DNA from: Amyelois transitella
Taxonomy: Eukaryota > Arthropoda > Insecta > Lepidoptera > Pyralidae
Reading direction: 5' to 3'
Length of the DNA stretch: 64,000 nt
Assembly: GCF_032362555.1 (NCBI RefSeq)
Contig: NC_083507.1
Span: forward strand, 6,141,001-6,205,000
Position 1 is the stretch's first letter. Every line of letters starts with the position of its first letter. Of this stretch, positions 29,115 through 40,727 are shown one piece after another. The translations under genes were made by a program, and so were the position numbers. A model generated the notes under the pieces. It ran no database searches and was not told the origin of the DNA. It saw nothing but the letters and a program-made list of their open reading frames with translations.

Positions 29115-29732
29115 TTATTGAGAAATTCCATAATTAACCCCACCTGTGTTGAGCCCCGTGTTTTCTGAGGCACCGCCGCCCACGGCTGGCGGCGCGGGCA
29201 TGGCAATGGGGGGTGCCTGGTCCCCTTTTGGACGACCCTCGCCACCTGGCTGCACTGTCACTGCTTGAACGCCGTCTGAATCATCGCGCTCCAACGTGTG
29301 ATAATCCCCGGATTCTTCTGGAGGGCGAGGCTTGCACTTCCCACAGCAGCAGTTACAGCAGCAGCACAAGCAACAACAGAAGTAGCATCCGGTGAGAATT
29401 CCGCAAATCAAGAATACTGCTTTACACCATGTACTTGTAACTACGAAATAGGCATTGACGTTTTCTTCTCCAAACTGTTCGGCTATGTACAATCCGAGCG
29501 ATCCGTAATTATCGTAAATATTTCTCTTGGTCGCGTCGCTAAGTATTGTATGTGCTCGATTAACTTCTTTGAACTTGTCTGCTGCTTCCGGATTGTTCGG
29601 ATTTTTATCGGGGTGGTATTTTAATGCCAATTTTCGATAGCTTTTTTTCACATCATCTGCTGTAGCAGTTTTAGGTACTTGTAGTATTTGATACAAACTA
29701 TCGCCTGCAGTGGAAAGTTTTCTTTTATCCAT
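29115..29732 (-). CDS. Csp: Cysteine string protein (DnaJC5 family)
   Basis: An open frame of 205 residues from the ATG at 29732. An in-frame upstream ATG at 29762 exists, but [17 protein letters not shown] matches the family N-terminus. Residues about 15-80 form the J domain with the HPD motif ([17 protein letters not shown]). The linker is followed by the palmitoylated cysteine string [18 protein letters not shown], then an acidic and Pro/Gly-rich tail. Known function: palmitoyl-anchored Hsc70 co-chaperone on synaptic and secretory vesicles that keeps SNARE proteins folded. No intron interrupts the frame. A donor-like CAG|GTGGGG lies near the C-terminus (GLNTGGVNY), so an alternative C-terminal splice cannot be excluded. 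Confidence 0.96.
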   Translation of the reverse strand: MDKRKLSTAGDSLYQILQVPKTATADDVKKSYRKLALKYHPDKNPNNPEAADKFKEVNRAHTILSDATKRNIYDNYGSLGLYIAEQFGEENVNAYFVVTSTWCKAVFLICGILTGCYFCCCLCCCCNCCCGKCKPRPPEESGDYHTLERDDSDGVQAVTVQPGGEGRPKGDQAPPIAMPAPPAVGGGASENTGLNTGGVNYGISQ

Positions 29733-30603
29733 TTTTACAGCTAACTTGCGAAGATAATACAATTTTCGCCGATAAGAAACAGTGAAACAATAAACAATTA
29801 TGGAGGAAAATGTAAGAAATTACTCTTTTTTGCTGTCAAGCCACAAGCACACGACAGGCAAGACCACAAACAACATAGAGTTGACAGGACAGAATTCATT
29901 CCTTTCATTCATTTAAAGACAAATCAGTGTTGCCATTGCCAAAGAATAATTACATTATTATGTACAGAACATGTGAACAGACTCCCCTATGATTGCAGTG
30001 CAGGGAGTCTGTTCATGATAGTAGACAAGGCATAATGTAATTAGTCTGTATGTATTTTTAAAGCTGGGTATGGTTAATATTTATATTTCCTTACCATCTC
30101 CCTCGTACTATTACTTCGGAAAATCAAAGTCAAACTATCGACCGTTATTGCAATTTAGAATAGAACCACTTCATATATTTCTCATGGATGACGTAAAAGA
30201 CGACTAAGGGAGAGACATATAAACTTGGAAAAACCTATTTAAACTTGGGGTAGCAACCTATCGCTATTTTATTACATCGGCACAACCATGCAGACTTCAG
30301 ATTGAGTGGCGACACTGCTTCTTACATATAGCTAGTCAGTGTCGCTGATAAGGAAAGGAAACAAGTACTTACGAGATTTAAAAATTACCCCATTTAGTTA
30401 CTGTTAGTAATGTTAACACGTGATAAAGAATGGTTAAGTGTTTTTAAATATTTAATGGTTCATATCAATTTTATAACTATAATAATAGTTTAAAAAGAGT
30501 TGTCCTTGCTGGCATGGAAGAAATGGAAATAGAATTTAATAAAGAAAATGTGTCACAATTTTATTTCATTTGATGATAAGTGATCTCGCTACATGATCAA
30601 CAG
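29733..30603. other. Intergenic upstream of Csp with a foldback patch
   Basis: 5' flank of Csp on the reverse strand. It contains the hairpin at 29946-30045 and a degenerate SINE-like (CATA)n-family fragment at about 30180-30262 (ACGTAAAAGACGACTAAGGG). No coding exon recognised. Confidence 0.45.
29946..30045. repeat. Two-step hairpin of about 100 nt
   Basis: The inner arms TGAACAGACTCCC (29974-29986) and GGGAGTCTGTTCA (30003-30015) pair perfectly. The outer arms TAATTACATTAT and ATAATGTAATTA extend the foldback. It could be a small MITE, or the stem of a transcribed hairpin. Confidence 0.75.
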
Positions 30604-31441
30604 TCAACACTGCGTTGGTAACTTAAAGAGAAAATAATGCCTTTGATTGCAAAAGCATCTTCGCGACTTCGGATCTTTTTCTAAGAGGCAAATTTCTTTT
30701 GAGAAATGATGTTGTCACAATAATATAATTCAACCACATCTTTTTGTGAGAAATTTGAAAATAAATCACAAGTGAACTCTAACATCCGGCCGTGGTCCGT
30801 TTTTTGTAGTCAATTAAATTTGATGAATTCATATAAGAAAATAATCAAGAAAATAATACGCAAAACAAAAATGTACACTTTCTTTTATTGGGTATTTTGC
30901 AAAAAAAAAAAAACATCAATGTACTAACAATCAACACATAATAAAACAGTTTAAAAATCTGAACATTGGATAGTTTATTTCTATTACATATTACATAAAA
31001 ACATAATTAGGCGATAAAGAAATAAAAATAAGAACACTGTAAGTTTAGTAGTGTAATTTTCTTATCTTTTTCTTATGGTGCAATAAAGAGTCTATCTATT
31101 TGTAATGCTAGACACATTAATGACAATTCAAACTTCATTCTTAAAATAAAATGTGTTAATTAAAAAATGTTTCAGTTTTTCTTATAAAACAGGAGATGAT
31201 GATTTCTAAAGTTTAAAAGCGTTAAGTAAACAATAAAATAAAATAAATATAATAAGTGCTTATAAACAAAAAAATAGCGACAATTGAATTAGCGTAAAAA
31301 ATATAGTATTGTTTTTATATAATATATAGCACAATTAACTTAAAAATAGTACGATACTATATAATATAGTACGGGTGGCAACCCTAATCAACACTGCGTT
31401 GGTAACTTAAAGAGAAAATAATGCCTTTGATTGCAAAAGCA
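30604..31441. repeat. Region bounded by a 54-bp exact direct repeat
   Basis: 30604-30657 and 31388-31441 share TCAACACTGCGTTGGTAACT and run on identically through ATTGCAAAAGCA. Within and just beyond lies an inverted pair of about 58 nt: 31017-31074 and 31494-31551 (core AACACTGTAAGTTTAGTAGT). GGGTGGCAACCCTAA directly precedes the right direct repeat. It looks like rearranged or nested transposon ends. No coding sequence seen. Confidence 0.75.
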
Positions 31442-31559
31442 GCTTTTTTCTCATACAGACAGTAAAAACCAGTCGAAGAAATATCTTCGCGAAAAGAAAA
31501 AGATAAAAAAACTACACTACTAAACTTACAGTGTTCTTATTTTTATTTCTTGGGGCGCC

Positions 31560-32115
31560 CTTTGGTGTGGGATGCTACTTGTGTCGACACACTTGCGCCG
31601 TCTCATCTTCAGGGTATTAAAATCTAAGGCCGGTTCTGCTGCAAATTAGGGCAGAAAACCTCAAAAGGCGCAAATATGTAGGTATCGGTAATACCTATAC
31701 TTTTGAACCTTTTGGGGTGGAAACTCTGGGACCGTGGGGCCCATCTGCCCATCAGCTTTTCCGACAATTGTCGAAAAGCTGATTGAGGTATCTCGTGACC
31801 GGAGGGCTGGAAATTATCTGGCTCAGAGAATCAGCATTGCCATTCAAATTGGCAATGCTGCCAGCCTTCTAGGCACACTCCCGCATGTTGATGCTATGCA
31901 GGGACTGTACAATTTATAAACTAAATTTTAGTTTGTAGTCATCTTTTTTCTTTATTTTTATAAGTAGTTTTAGTTTTAAATTAATTAGTTTGTAAGTATC
32001 TTTTTTCTTTCTTTTTATAAGTAGTTTTAGCTTTAGCTTTAATTTGATTTAATTATAATATTTATATAATTGTTAATATTAAAAGTCAATATAATAAAAA
32101 CATTTCTCGCTAAAA
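31560..32115 (+). repeat. 3' end of a non-LTR retrotransposon (probable)
   Basis: A short frame at 31734-31919 includes VEKLIEVSRDRRAGNYLAQR, then a Gln/Gly-Asn-Ala rich end, then stop. It reads like the last residues of a LINE open frame, but the clade is not recognised. Two strong hairpins lie in it (AGCTTTTCCGACAATTGTCG... and GCATTGCCATTCAAATTGGC...). The following AT-rich 3' region contains a repeated TAAGTAGTTTTAG block and ends in ATAATAAAAACA. Confidence 0.5.
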
Positions 32116-32249
32116 AAAACTTATAAACAGAGTTTCGTATTTAGATTGTAATATACGCTACATAACTTTTTTTCTTTCTTGGCATTATTGTAAAGAAAAT
32201 CTACACGTAGGTAAACACTGTCCTAATCTATCTGTCAAACTTTCAAACA

Positions 32250-32298
32250 CCTTTTAACGTAATACAAACATATTTTATGTTTGTATTACGTTAAAAGG
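32250..32298. repeat. Perfect 22-bp-arm hairpin
   Basis: Arms 32250-32271 and 32277-32298 pair perfectly around a five-base loop (core AACGTAATACAAACAT / ATGTTTGTATTACGTT). A SINE fragment starts within about 25 bp to the right. Confidence 0.92.
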
Positions 32299-32309
32299 CG
32301 TTTTTATTA

Positions 32310-32458
32310 TTACGTGATAGATAGAGCCAACTGTCTAAAAGACTGAAAGGCCACGTTAAGCCTCAGTATGGTTTAATGATGATGTTTGAATTGAGATTCA
32401 AATAGTGACAGGTTGCTAGCTCATCGCCTAAAAGAACCATCCCAAGTTTCGAATTCAT
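32310..32458 (-). repeat. Truncated SINE-like (CATA)n-family fragment
   Basis: GATAGAGCCAACTGTCTAAA, then AGTGACAGGTTGCTAGCTCA and TCGCCTAAAAGAA. Both ends are truncated. Confidence 0.75.
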
Positions 32459-32459
32459 T

Positions 32460-33298
32460 GAATTTTACAAACTAAAAACTGCTGGCATACTTTGCTACCA
32501 GACCAGGATGGAAGCTTCATTAAATATAATATAATAATAATAAAAAAGTTCCTATCTTTTTAATAATTATTATCACTATCTCTACATATTATAAAACAAT
32601 TCGCTACACGGTTTCTGTTTCTATATATTTATGCTTAAATCTTTGAAACTATCCAACTTGCAATAGGTACGAGTATATAGGCTGATTCAAGAGGAAGATT
32701 TGTAAACAGGTAACTATATAACATCAACATTGCACCTATGCAAAGCCAAGGTTTGTCGTTAGTATCACAATGATGAACAGATATATTTTAGAAAGATAAT
32801 GTAAATACATAGGTACTCTTGACACCAGAGTCAGATTGCATATTGACTGCACTTTGTTCTAATGTTGAAGTGAAAGCAATGCTATAATAGTAGAATTCTT
32901 ATTATTTGTTTTCAGTTAGTTCTCTATAACATAGTCCATAGGTACAACATTTCATATGCCACGAAACAACTCGTACATTTAATTATCTCGGTTTACTTTT
33001 AGCACACTCTACTTTCTGTTTTGAAACCCAATTTATTTCTTTTATGGCTGCATTACAAATATGAAATTTCCGTTAGAGGTTAAAATAAATTAACTTTTGA
33101 GGTAGGTACCTATGTAATGAAACCAAAATTTAAAAGAAAAATATGAAATCTCATCATTTATGTAAACATTACATTAGATCAAAATATCTAAACCATGAGG
33201 CACATAAATAAATAAAATTTTCAAGGATAATCGTCAACTTACGAACGGATAGACAATTTATAAATTTTCGTCCCGTTTCCACACGATGCGGAACAAAA
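32460..33298. other. Intergenic, nothing recognised
   Basis: AT-rich DNA without a recognisable exon or repeat. Confidence 0.4.
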
Positions 33299-33408
33299 AC
33301 ATACATACATAAAATCACGCAGTAGTAGGCAGAGACTACCTCTTTCCACTTGCCACGATCTCTGCTCTGCATACTTCCTTCGCTTCATCCACATTCATAC
33401 CTCTCAAC
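33299..33408 (-). repeat. LINE extreme 3' tail, reverse orientation
   Basis: ACATACATACATAAAATCAC, then CTACCTCTTTCCACTTGCCA and CTTCATCCACATTCATA: the reverse complement of the end of the 44888-45285 LINE. Confidence 0.78.
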
Positions 33409-34022
33409 AAAAAATGTGCAAAAATTATGCCTCCGTCTCTTTATGTTATGGTGACGCTTGTGAATGTGTCCTTTTCTAACGTGAGTGAGGGAGAAATTGC
33501 CCAGCTATCTATAGCTTTTTCTATTTACGGTCACAAATGAACCAAGTTGCATAAAACAAATTGCAGAGTAAGTAGAAACTAGCCATGAACCATGTATAGA
33601 CCCGATAGACCCCCCAAGACTTGCTAACTCTAGACTCGAAGAGTTGACATTAGGGATGTGACATTGCTGATAAAAAATCAATTTTTATCTAATCGATTTA
33701 TTTTTTAAGTATGAAAAATCGATTAATGAATAATCGATTTTTCTTAAGAAAATAATCGATTTTATTATATTGATAGATTTTTTCCTTATTTTTCAATTAT
33801 TGTCAAAATAAACGCCATATACATTATATCAATAGATTTATTCATAAAAAATAAACAACAGAAACAGTAAGTTCTTATATAATCAACACAAATTAAAAAT
33901 TTTAACAATCAAGTTTAATAAAAGGTACTTTCAGCAACGAATAATGAATAACATATCAACCGAATGTCGGTAAAATACTGTTCATCGACTAACTCCATCT
34001 AGAGAATGATTGATTAAATACA

Positions 34023-34283
34023 TACATACATACATATGGTCACGTCCATATCCTATGCGGGGTAGACAGAGCCAACAGTCTTGAAGACTAAATGGCCACG
34101 TTCAGCTATTTGGCTTAATGATAGAATTAAGATTCAAATAGTGATAGGTCGCTAGCCCATCGCCTAAAAGAAGAATCCCAAGTTTATAAGTCTATCCGTT
34201 AGTCGCCTTTTACGACATCCATGGGAACGAGATGGAGCGGTCCTATTCTTTTTTGTATTGGTGCTGGGAACCACACGGCTCTA
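34023..34283 (-). repeat. SINE-like (CATA)n-tailed repeat, full length
   Basis: CATACATACATACATATGGT to GTGCTGGGAACCACACGGC, nested in the hAT-like MITE. Confidence 0.88.
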
Positions 34284-34287
34284 TTTG

Positions 34288-34543
34288 ATACATACATATG
34301 ATCACGTCTTTATCCCTTACGGGGTAGACAGAGCCAACAGTCCCAAAGACTGATAGGCCACGTTCAGCTATTTGGCTTAATGATAGAATTGAGATTCAAA
34401 TAGTGACGGGTTGCTAGCCCATCGCCTAAAAGAAGAATCCCAAGTTTGTAAGCCTATCCCTTAGTCGCCTTTTACGACATCCATGGGAACGAGATGGAGT
34501 GGTCCTATTCTTATTTTTATTGGTGCCGGGAACCACACTATTT
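34288..34543 (-). repeat. Second SINE-like (CATA)n-tailed repeat, full length
   Basis: ATACATACATATGATCACGT to GTGCCGGGAACCACAC, immediately next to the previous copy and in the same orientation. Confidence 0.88.
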
Positions 34544-34942
34544 GATTGAAAAATAAAAATCAATTTTTATTTAAAAAAAAAACGATTTTTTCCATAATCG
34601 ATTTTTTTTCACATTCCTAGTTGACATTGGCAACTGATTTTAATCGGATAAAACAGACATTTTAAATTATTATCTGTGGATAAAATTACAGCTTATGTTT
34701 GTTTTGTTTTGTGGTGAATTATTTTGTATTATTGTCAACAACACAAGAGTAATACTTTCTTTGCAAATCTGTGTTTAAAGTTTTTTTGATGAACAGATTT
34801 TTGCACTTTTGCAAATGAATGATGAATAAGATTTCTAAGTTTATGTTTGAGGTTATGTCTGATCGCATAACTACTAGTACCTCTTTCAATCCCCATTTTT
34901 GTTTTTGACTTATAGGCTGCATTGGCGAATACTTAAAATAAA

Positions 34943-36498
34943 ATGCAGGTGGCTATGTCGAAGGCACGAGGGGTTTTCAAATTTTATCAACAAGCACTTG
35001 TACGTCGGCCGTACTTGGTACAAGCCGTACAGACAGGTGCTCTTATGGGCGCAGGAGACCTCATATCGCAAACTCTTATTGAAAACAAATCTTCCAAAAG
35101 TATTGATTATAGGCGTACATTACAGTTCTCATCAATTGGATTCTTCGTTGGAGTAAGTGATAAAATTCATCTTTATAAAGCATTAACAATTTCTAACACG
35201 AATACAGCGAACTTATTCATCAGTTAGTGATAGTCATACATCGAGCATCGGTTTTCATATTGTTAAGCTGTCTGGTTAAATATGCATGATGTACTTAAAG
35301 CCATAGATTGAAATCCCACCTCGGTTTGTACCAAAGACTACTTTTGAACTTGTATAAATTAGTTTAATACTAACCAATGCTCTTACGATAAGAGAAGTTT
35401 CGTGAGGACACATGCACATTCAGGAAACTGGATGTCTAACCATGATCAATCTGAAAAAGGCTTAGGTTCCCCTACAAAGGTTACATAAAAATATATATTC
35501 TTTGAGTATATTTGATACCTCAAATTAAATCCTTGTTTTCATATTGGGTCCTTTAAATTTTAATGAATTGAACAATGTATTACACATATTAGTATTGTTG
35601 TAAACTATTATTATGTAATATAACACATCTTTAAGGATTATTAAGGATCTAATTAACTTCTTCCTCCTGGTGTTTATCCTTGCTACAGCTTCACCTTTCT
35701 GGAGAGATCCTGAGGTGACCATATCTTGGGAATTTATTTATTTATTAATTTAAACTTATGCACGTAAAATGTACAATAGGTGGACTTAATGCCACAAGGC
35801 ATTTTCTGCCAGTCAAACCTTCGGACCAAATTTACATGAATATGCCTATCACCTTAGTCACCTTTTAAGACAAAGTGCTGGAATCCATATGGTACTGCAG
35901 TGTAGTTTGTTCCGCCGCTTCTTCTACACATGCGCTTTGGAAGCGGTAGTAGTTATAATTAAAGTTGTGTGACGTCAATAAGTGATACCTTGTATCCAAT
36001 TTTGAAAATAAATCTATTCTATTCTATACTCAGTTTAAAAAAAACTAATCAGAATGTTCAAATATAAGGGGTATAAAATTTATCTCCTAAATGGTTGTTT
36101 CATGATGAATTGATATTGATATAGAATTACTTTTGTATTTGTTTTAGGGTCCAGCTTTACGGATGTGGTATGGAGTATTAAATCGCTATATTGGCTCCTC
36201 TGGAAAATCTGTTGCTTTGAAGAAAGTGTGTGTTGATCAGTTTGTGTTTGCACCAATGTTTCTTTTCTTTCTGTTATCTGCAGTTGGGACTTTGCAAGGC
36301 AAGTCGTGGGATCATGTCGAAAAAGATATTAAAGCTAATTATTTAGATGTTCTCAAAACCAATTACTTCATTTGGCCATGGGTTCAACTTGTAAATTTTT
36401 ACTATGTACCATTACAGTATCAAGTGCTTATAGTTCAAACTGTTGCTCTCTTTTGGAACACTTATCTATCATGGAAAACAAATAAGGATAAGTTGTAA
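34943..36498 (+). CDS. Mpv17: MPV17 mitochondrial inner-membrane protein
   Basis: Two exons, 34943-35152 and 36148-36498, join in phase 0 (GFFVG|GPALRMWY) to give 186 residues. The start could be the first ATG or the second (MSKARGVFKFYQQAL), which aligns better with the human MPV17 start. Diagnostic stretches are GALMGAGDLISQTLIE, the GPALRMWYGVL junction, DQFVFAPMFLFFL, and TNYFIWPWVQLVNFYYVPLQ followed by FWNTYLSWK. Four short hydrophobic segments fit the PXMP2/MPV17 family. The family acts in the mitochondrial inner membrane and is needed for mtDNA maintenance in vertebrates; the exact transport role is debated. AATAAA overlaps the stop (36497-36502). PARL lies tail to tail on the other strand. 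Confidence 0.95.
35265..35480 (+). repeat. tRNA-SINE-like repeat in the MPV17 intron
   Basis: ATAAGAGAAGTTTCGTGAGG, CACATTCAGGAAACTGGATG and TCTAACCATGATCAATCTGA match a repeat body common in moth introns. The head is decayed. A fragment of a further SINE body (CACCTTTCTGGAGAGATCCT) lies at about 35660-35730. Confidence 0.6.
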
Positions 36499-36549
36499 TA
36501 AAAAAAATGGTAAAATTTGCTTTTTCTGTCATAAAATGATATTTTATCT

Positions 36550-36621
36550 ACATATGTATATCATGTCTTTAACCCTCATGGGGGTAGATAGAGCTAACAG
36601 TCTCGAAAAGACGGAAAGGCA
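36550..36621 (-). repeat. SINE-like fragment
   Basis: CATATGTATATCATGTCTTT then GGGGGTAGATAGAGCTAACA and CTCGAAAAGACGGAAAGGCA: only the tail half of the family. Confidence 0.7.
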
Positions 36622-37354
36622 TAATGAATGATGTGTGGTCACAATTTAAGGTAGGTCCAATTACCAAATCAATATTAAATATTTATTCCAAAAATTTCAA
36701 TATTTGAATTCTGCCAACTGCTATCTAAATCATAAACAAATAAAAAAAAAACATAAGCTTATACTAGGTACATAAAGAGGATAAAGATTCATAGTAAAAT
36801 GATTTAGTTTCTAGTCCTAGCTTGTTTTAGTATTAGTCTTGAATATTTAGTTCCTCCATCAATAATTGAGAATGTTGATTTGAGGTTTCATTTGTGATAA
36901 TTAGAAATATAATTTTAATTAAAACCTTTTTTTTTTTCATTGCCTTTATCCTTATCAACCTGAATTAACATGTTGTAGTGTTTTTTTTTGGAAAGAAATG
37001 CTATATCCTTGATTTTAACACAATTTAGGGAATAAAAGATTCATTTGCATAACAATAAAATATATATAATTATTTTGTTACATAACACAATTAATATATT
37101 ACAAACAATATAGTTTGATACTTTATGTATGTAGGTCACCACTAGCAGAACTTAAGATTGTCATCCCATAAAGAAAAGAAAATCTTAATTGTAATGGGTT
37201 TCCACAAGTTAACAAGTTATTTTATAATTTTTTCAAAGCACAAGAATTTTATGATTTTACTTTGTATAAGTTCTGTCACGTAAGGTTATATATAGTAGGT
37301 ACTTGCTACACATAATTTGGTCATTACAGTTACGCACATCATGAAATTGTACTA
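36622..37354. other. Space between convergent MPV17 and PARL
   Basis: AT-rich. It presumably holds the PARL 3' UTR on the reverse strand. No gene or repeat recognised. Confidence 0.4.
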
Positions 37355-40300
37355 TTACCTGCCAGTGTCATTTTTTCTCAAAGCATGATAATACTGCAGG
37401 AATTTGTCTCTATTTGCCCATATGTGGGTGCCACCCCAATGGCACCAAGCTCTAAAACAATAAAAAATGTTTAAAATGCTATATGCCTGGCATTATATAT
37501 GTTATAACAAATATATCACAGAGAAGTTGGATTATAGGAACTATATCTATCTGTTATTTATCCCAGGAATACTCACATTCCAAATAAAGCACCTCCAAGA
37601 TGTGCAGCATGGTCAAAGAACTTCCAGCCTAGAAGTACTCCTGTCAAGTCCATACACATTATTGCCTTTATTGCCTGTAAAAGTTATTTGATTTGAAACC
37701 AATTCACGGTTGTGTAAGATTTATATATTGGAAACATTTAAAACTTTTGGTCATGGCACTACTTCTGATATTCAATATGGAAGGCAGACGAAAAAAAATA
37801 TTCAGTCGGCCTTTGTGAGTTTTCTATGTTTCAATCAATGGTCTTGGGGTTAAACATATTGACAAACAAAATTGAGACTAGAGAGACAAAGAGAAAAAAA
37901 TATTTACTGTTCCAGCTGCAAATGTATACATTGGCAAGAAGATGATGCTCAGCCTGGTGTCAGGGTACTGCACGCACACATATGACAGCACTGACATGAT
38001 TGCTCCCGACTGGGAAAAAAATGGTTGAATAACGGTAAAAATGTGAATGTAGAACATATCGAAACCGAAAATTAAACAAATTAATTAATTTGTTGAAATG
38101 CAATTTTAAAATAAGTATAAATGTTAATAATGTACAATAGTCTTACTGCTCCGAGACTAAGGCCAGGCTGGTTGGCGACCACCTTGTAGAGGAAACTGGC
38201 AAAACTGCTGATCACACCAGCACTTAAGTACATGGCGACGAACTGCTCCTTGCCTAATGACGCTACAGCGGCTAGAATCAATAGAATTTTTCAAGTTAAT
38301 TTAATTGTTAGTAAGGAATAAGTTAAAAATACAGTTTTAAAATTAATATAAAATTATATTTTAAGAGCATGAATGCTACATTATGGTGCAGTTTCTACTG
38401 TACTAAACAACAAAGTTTAAAAAAATGTTACATTATTTTGTTCTCCTAAGATAATACAACATTATCGCATACCCTCTGCGGTTCAAATATTATATACCCA
38501 TTTAAACTTGCAAACCAACCCATGCCTTACTTAATAAAAATTAATTACAGGCTGTAAAATAAAAGCTAGCAAATATATTTACTACTGTTATATTAAGAAA
38601 AGAAATACCTGGCATAAAACTGTAGAGGACATACATGTTAGCCATTAAATGGAGAGGAGAATAATGGCTGAATGTGGAGAGGATCATTGGTAAGCACTTT
38701 GCACCTGCAAACAGAAAGAAATAACATGACCTAGCCTAGATAATCTTTTCGAAAACAAAAACATAACATAATATACAATAATTCTTCTGATAGCTTTAAA
38801 AGAATGGAAACACAACCTTTAGCAAAAGCTTAAAACTTCTTGGTGACAACATTCCATACAAAATTTAAACAGAGTTGAAGTCTATGAAATCAATCGCGAG
38901 TTTGTCTGCCCCTATTCAGTCAGGTTGACAAGGCATATGTTTTATCCTTCTCTCTCTCTGACTCTGAGGTAAAAAAAAGATAAGACATATTCATTGTCAA
39001 AATTAGTAAACAGTAGGTTTTATGAAAAATTTAATCTTTTAAATTATACACATACTGCCTGAAGGATTGGAGCAGAAGTACTTGACCATGAAGGGCTGAA
39101 AAGCGCGCACTCGCCACGCGCCAAACACAAGGACATTAGCAGCTAGTATTGGGTAGAACACCTTCTCACTATCCTTCAGTGAACGCCACCACTTTTGCAC
39201 GGGACCTGGTTCTGGTTTCTATAAAGAAAATATGTATATATAAGTACAAATTAATTCCGTCTCTTCCTGTGATAATTCAGTCCCCATGTTTTGAAGATAA
39301 TAGGTACTTGAGAAAATATGGAGAGAATGCTGGGATTCCCAAGAGACTGAGGTAGATAAAAGTAAATTTGTGTTTACAAAAGAACATGTTATGTACTCAT
39401 GTTGAATAAAGAAAACTTTTTTCCATGCCCAGTGGTTCCCGGGACCAATAGTTAAAATAATAGGACCACTACATCTCTTTCCCATAGATGTTGTGAAAGC
39501 AACTAAGGGATAAGCTTATAAATTTGGGATTCTTCTTTTAGGTGATGGGCTCCTCCTCCATTCCTCCACTATTTAAATTCTATCATTAAGCCAAACAGCC
39601 TTTTCAAGACTGTGGGCTCTGTTAACCCCGCAAGGAATATAGATGTGTTTATATGTAAGTATGGATTAGCCATGGGTGCTTGATCAAAGCCAGTTTTATA
39701 TACTTTAGGAAAAATAAAGGCTAAGATGTATTCATTACAGTCTATATGCTTATAAAATGTGTTAAATTTCTAGAAAACAAATATTTAATTGGTCTTACAA
39801 ACTGTGCCAAGATTTTTTTCTGCTGAGCATTCAACCAGGAGCCTGGTCGCCGGAGCAGAGTAGTAGTGTGAGCACGAAGAGTCTCATATTCCCAGATGAC
39901 ACAGCCAAGTAGACTTGCTGAAGATACCTGAAACATAAATGTCCACTATTTTTTTTGTTTTGATCTTATGAATACTATTTTATGTGTAATTTAAGATCAG
40001 GCTCAAAGTATTTAGATTAGAAGTATTTTTTTAATACAGAGGGTATTATACTAAAATATGTTTTAAATGTGAGTCAAAAAATATCATGTGCAAGTTGTGA
40101 GATATTAAGATTAAGTTGATGAATATAACCACGATATTATGAAATGTACAGTTATGTTATCATACCCCTATGGTGAAAAAGAATGGCCTTAGAAGTCCTT
40201 TAGCATGGAGTGGTCCAGACTCTATCTGAATATTTTCTAATGGGTCTGGTTCAATAACAGGTCGTTTACCGCGCCGTGAATTGTTGAATGCATTGCGGGT

Positions 40301-40508
40301 CTGAATGCGAACATATCCCACGGTACTTCGGCTTTGTTGCTGGAGTAATGATTTACTAAAAAAATATCAATGTTATTAAATATTAAATAGATAGGTATTA
40401 AACTTTTTTAAACTTTAAATAATGTGGTTATGTGCAAGTGACATTGGGAATGTAAACATACCAATTATTTGTTAGTTCAGCAATAGACCAAACATTTCTG
40501 AAAAACAT
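37355..40508 (-). CDS. rho-7: Mitochondrial rhomboid protease, PARL / rhomboid-7
   Basis: Nine exons on the reverse strand, all phase-consistent: 40508-40462, 40355-40166, 39927-39799, 39218-39056, 38704-38609, 38271-38147, 38009-37908, 37674-37577 and 37451-37355, giving 348 residues. The N-terminus ([12 protein letters not shown]) and the Arg/Gln-rich following region fit a mitochondrial presequence. [20 protein letters not shown] is the first catalytic-domain helix. The catalytic serine is S251 in LGASGAIM, and the catalytic histidine is in [12 protein letters not shown] (H309 by position, H306 nearby). The C-terminus [20 protein letters not shown] resembles the PARL end. Known role: intramembrane proteolysis in the mitochondrial inner membrane, with PINK1/OPA1-type substrates. 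It is transcribed divergently from the PiT gene. Confidence 0.96.
39425..39665 (+). repeat. SINE-like (CATA)n-family copy in a PARL intron
   Basis: GTGGTTCCCGGGACCAATAG to GAATATAGATGTGTTTATAT, with small internal deletions. Confidence 0.82.
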
Positions 40509-40727
40509 GATAAATTTACTGAATTTAGCACTTTATTTGTTTGTATCCACATTACACAAATATACTCATTTCTGTGTTTGCAGACCTATTTCAATTTTAG
40601 TGGAACTGGATCGAAACAATATAAAAATGTTACGAAAAATTATATTTGACACTTATCTACTGTTTGTCCGTACTGACAGCTTGACACGGATTTTTTTTAG
40701 ATCATGAGATCATATGACCATAGATCA

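Larger units (their letters stand above)
33651..34619. mobile_element. hAT-like MITE interrupted by two SINEs, 8-bp TSD
   Basis: The left end TAGGGATGTGA and right end TCACATTCCTA form a short inverted repeat with one mismatch. GTTGACAT flanks both sides (33643-33650 and 34620-34627), an 8-bp target duplication. The element body is dominated by ATCGATTTTT-type repeats near both ends (about 33680-33790 and 34550-34605). Two complete SINE-like copies lie inside it. It encodes no transposase. Confidence 0.82.
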
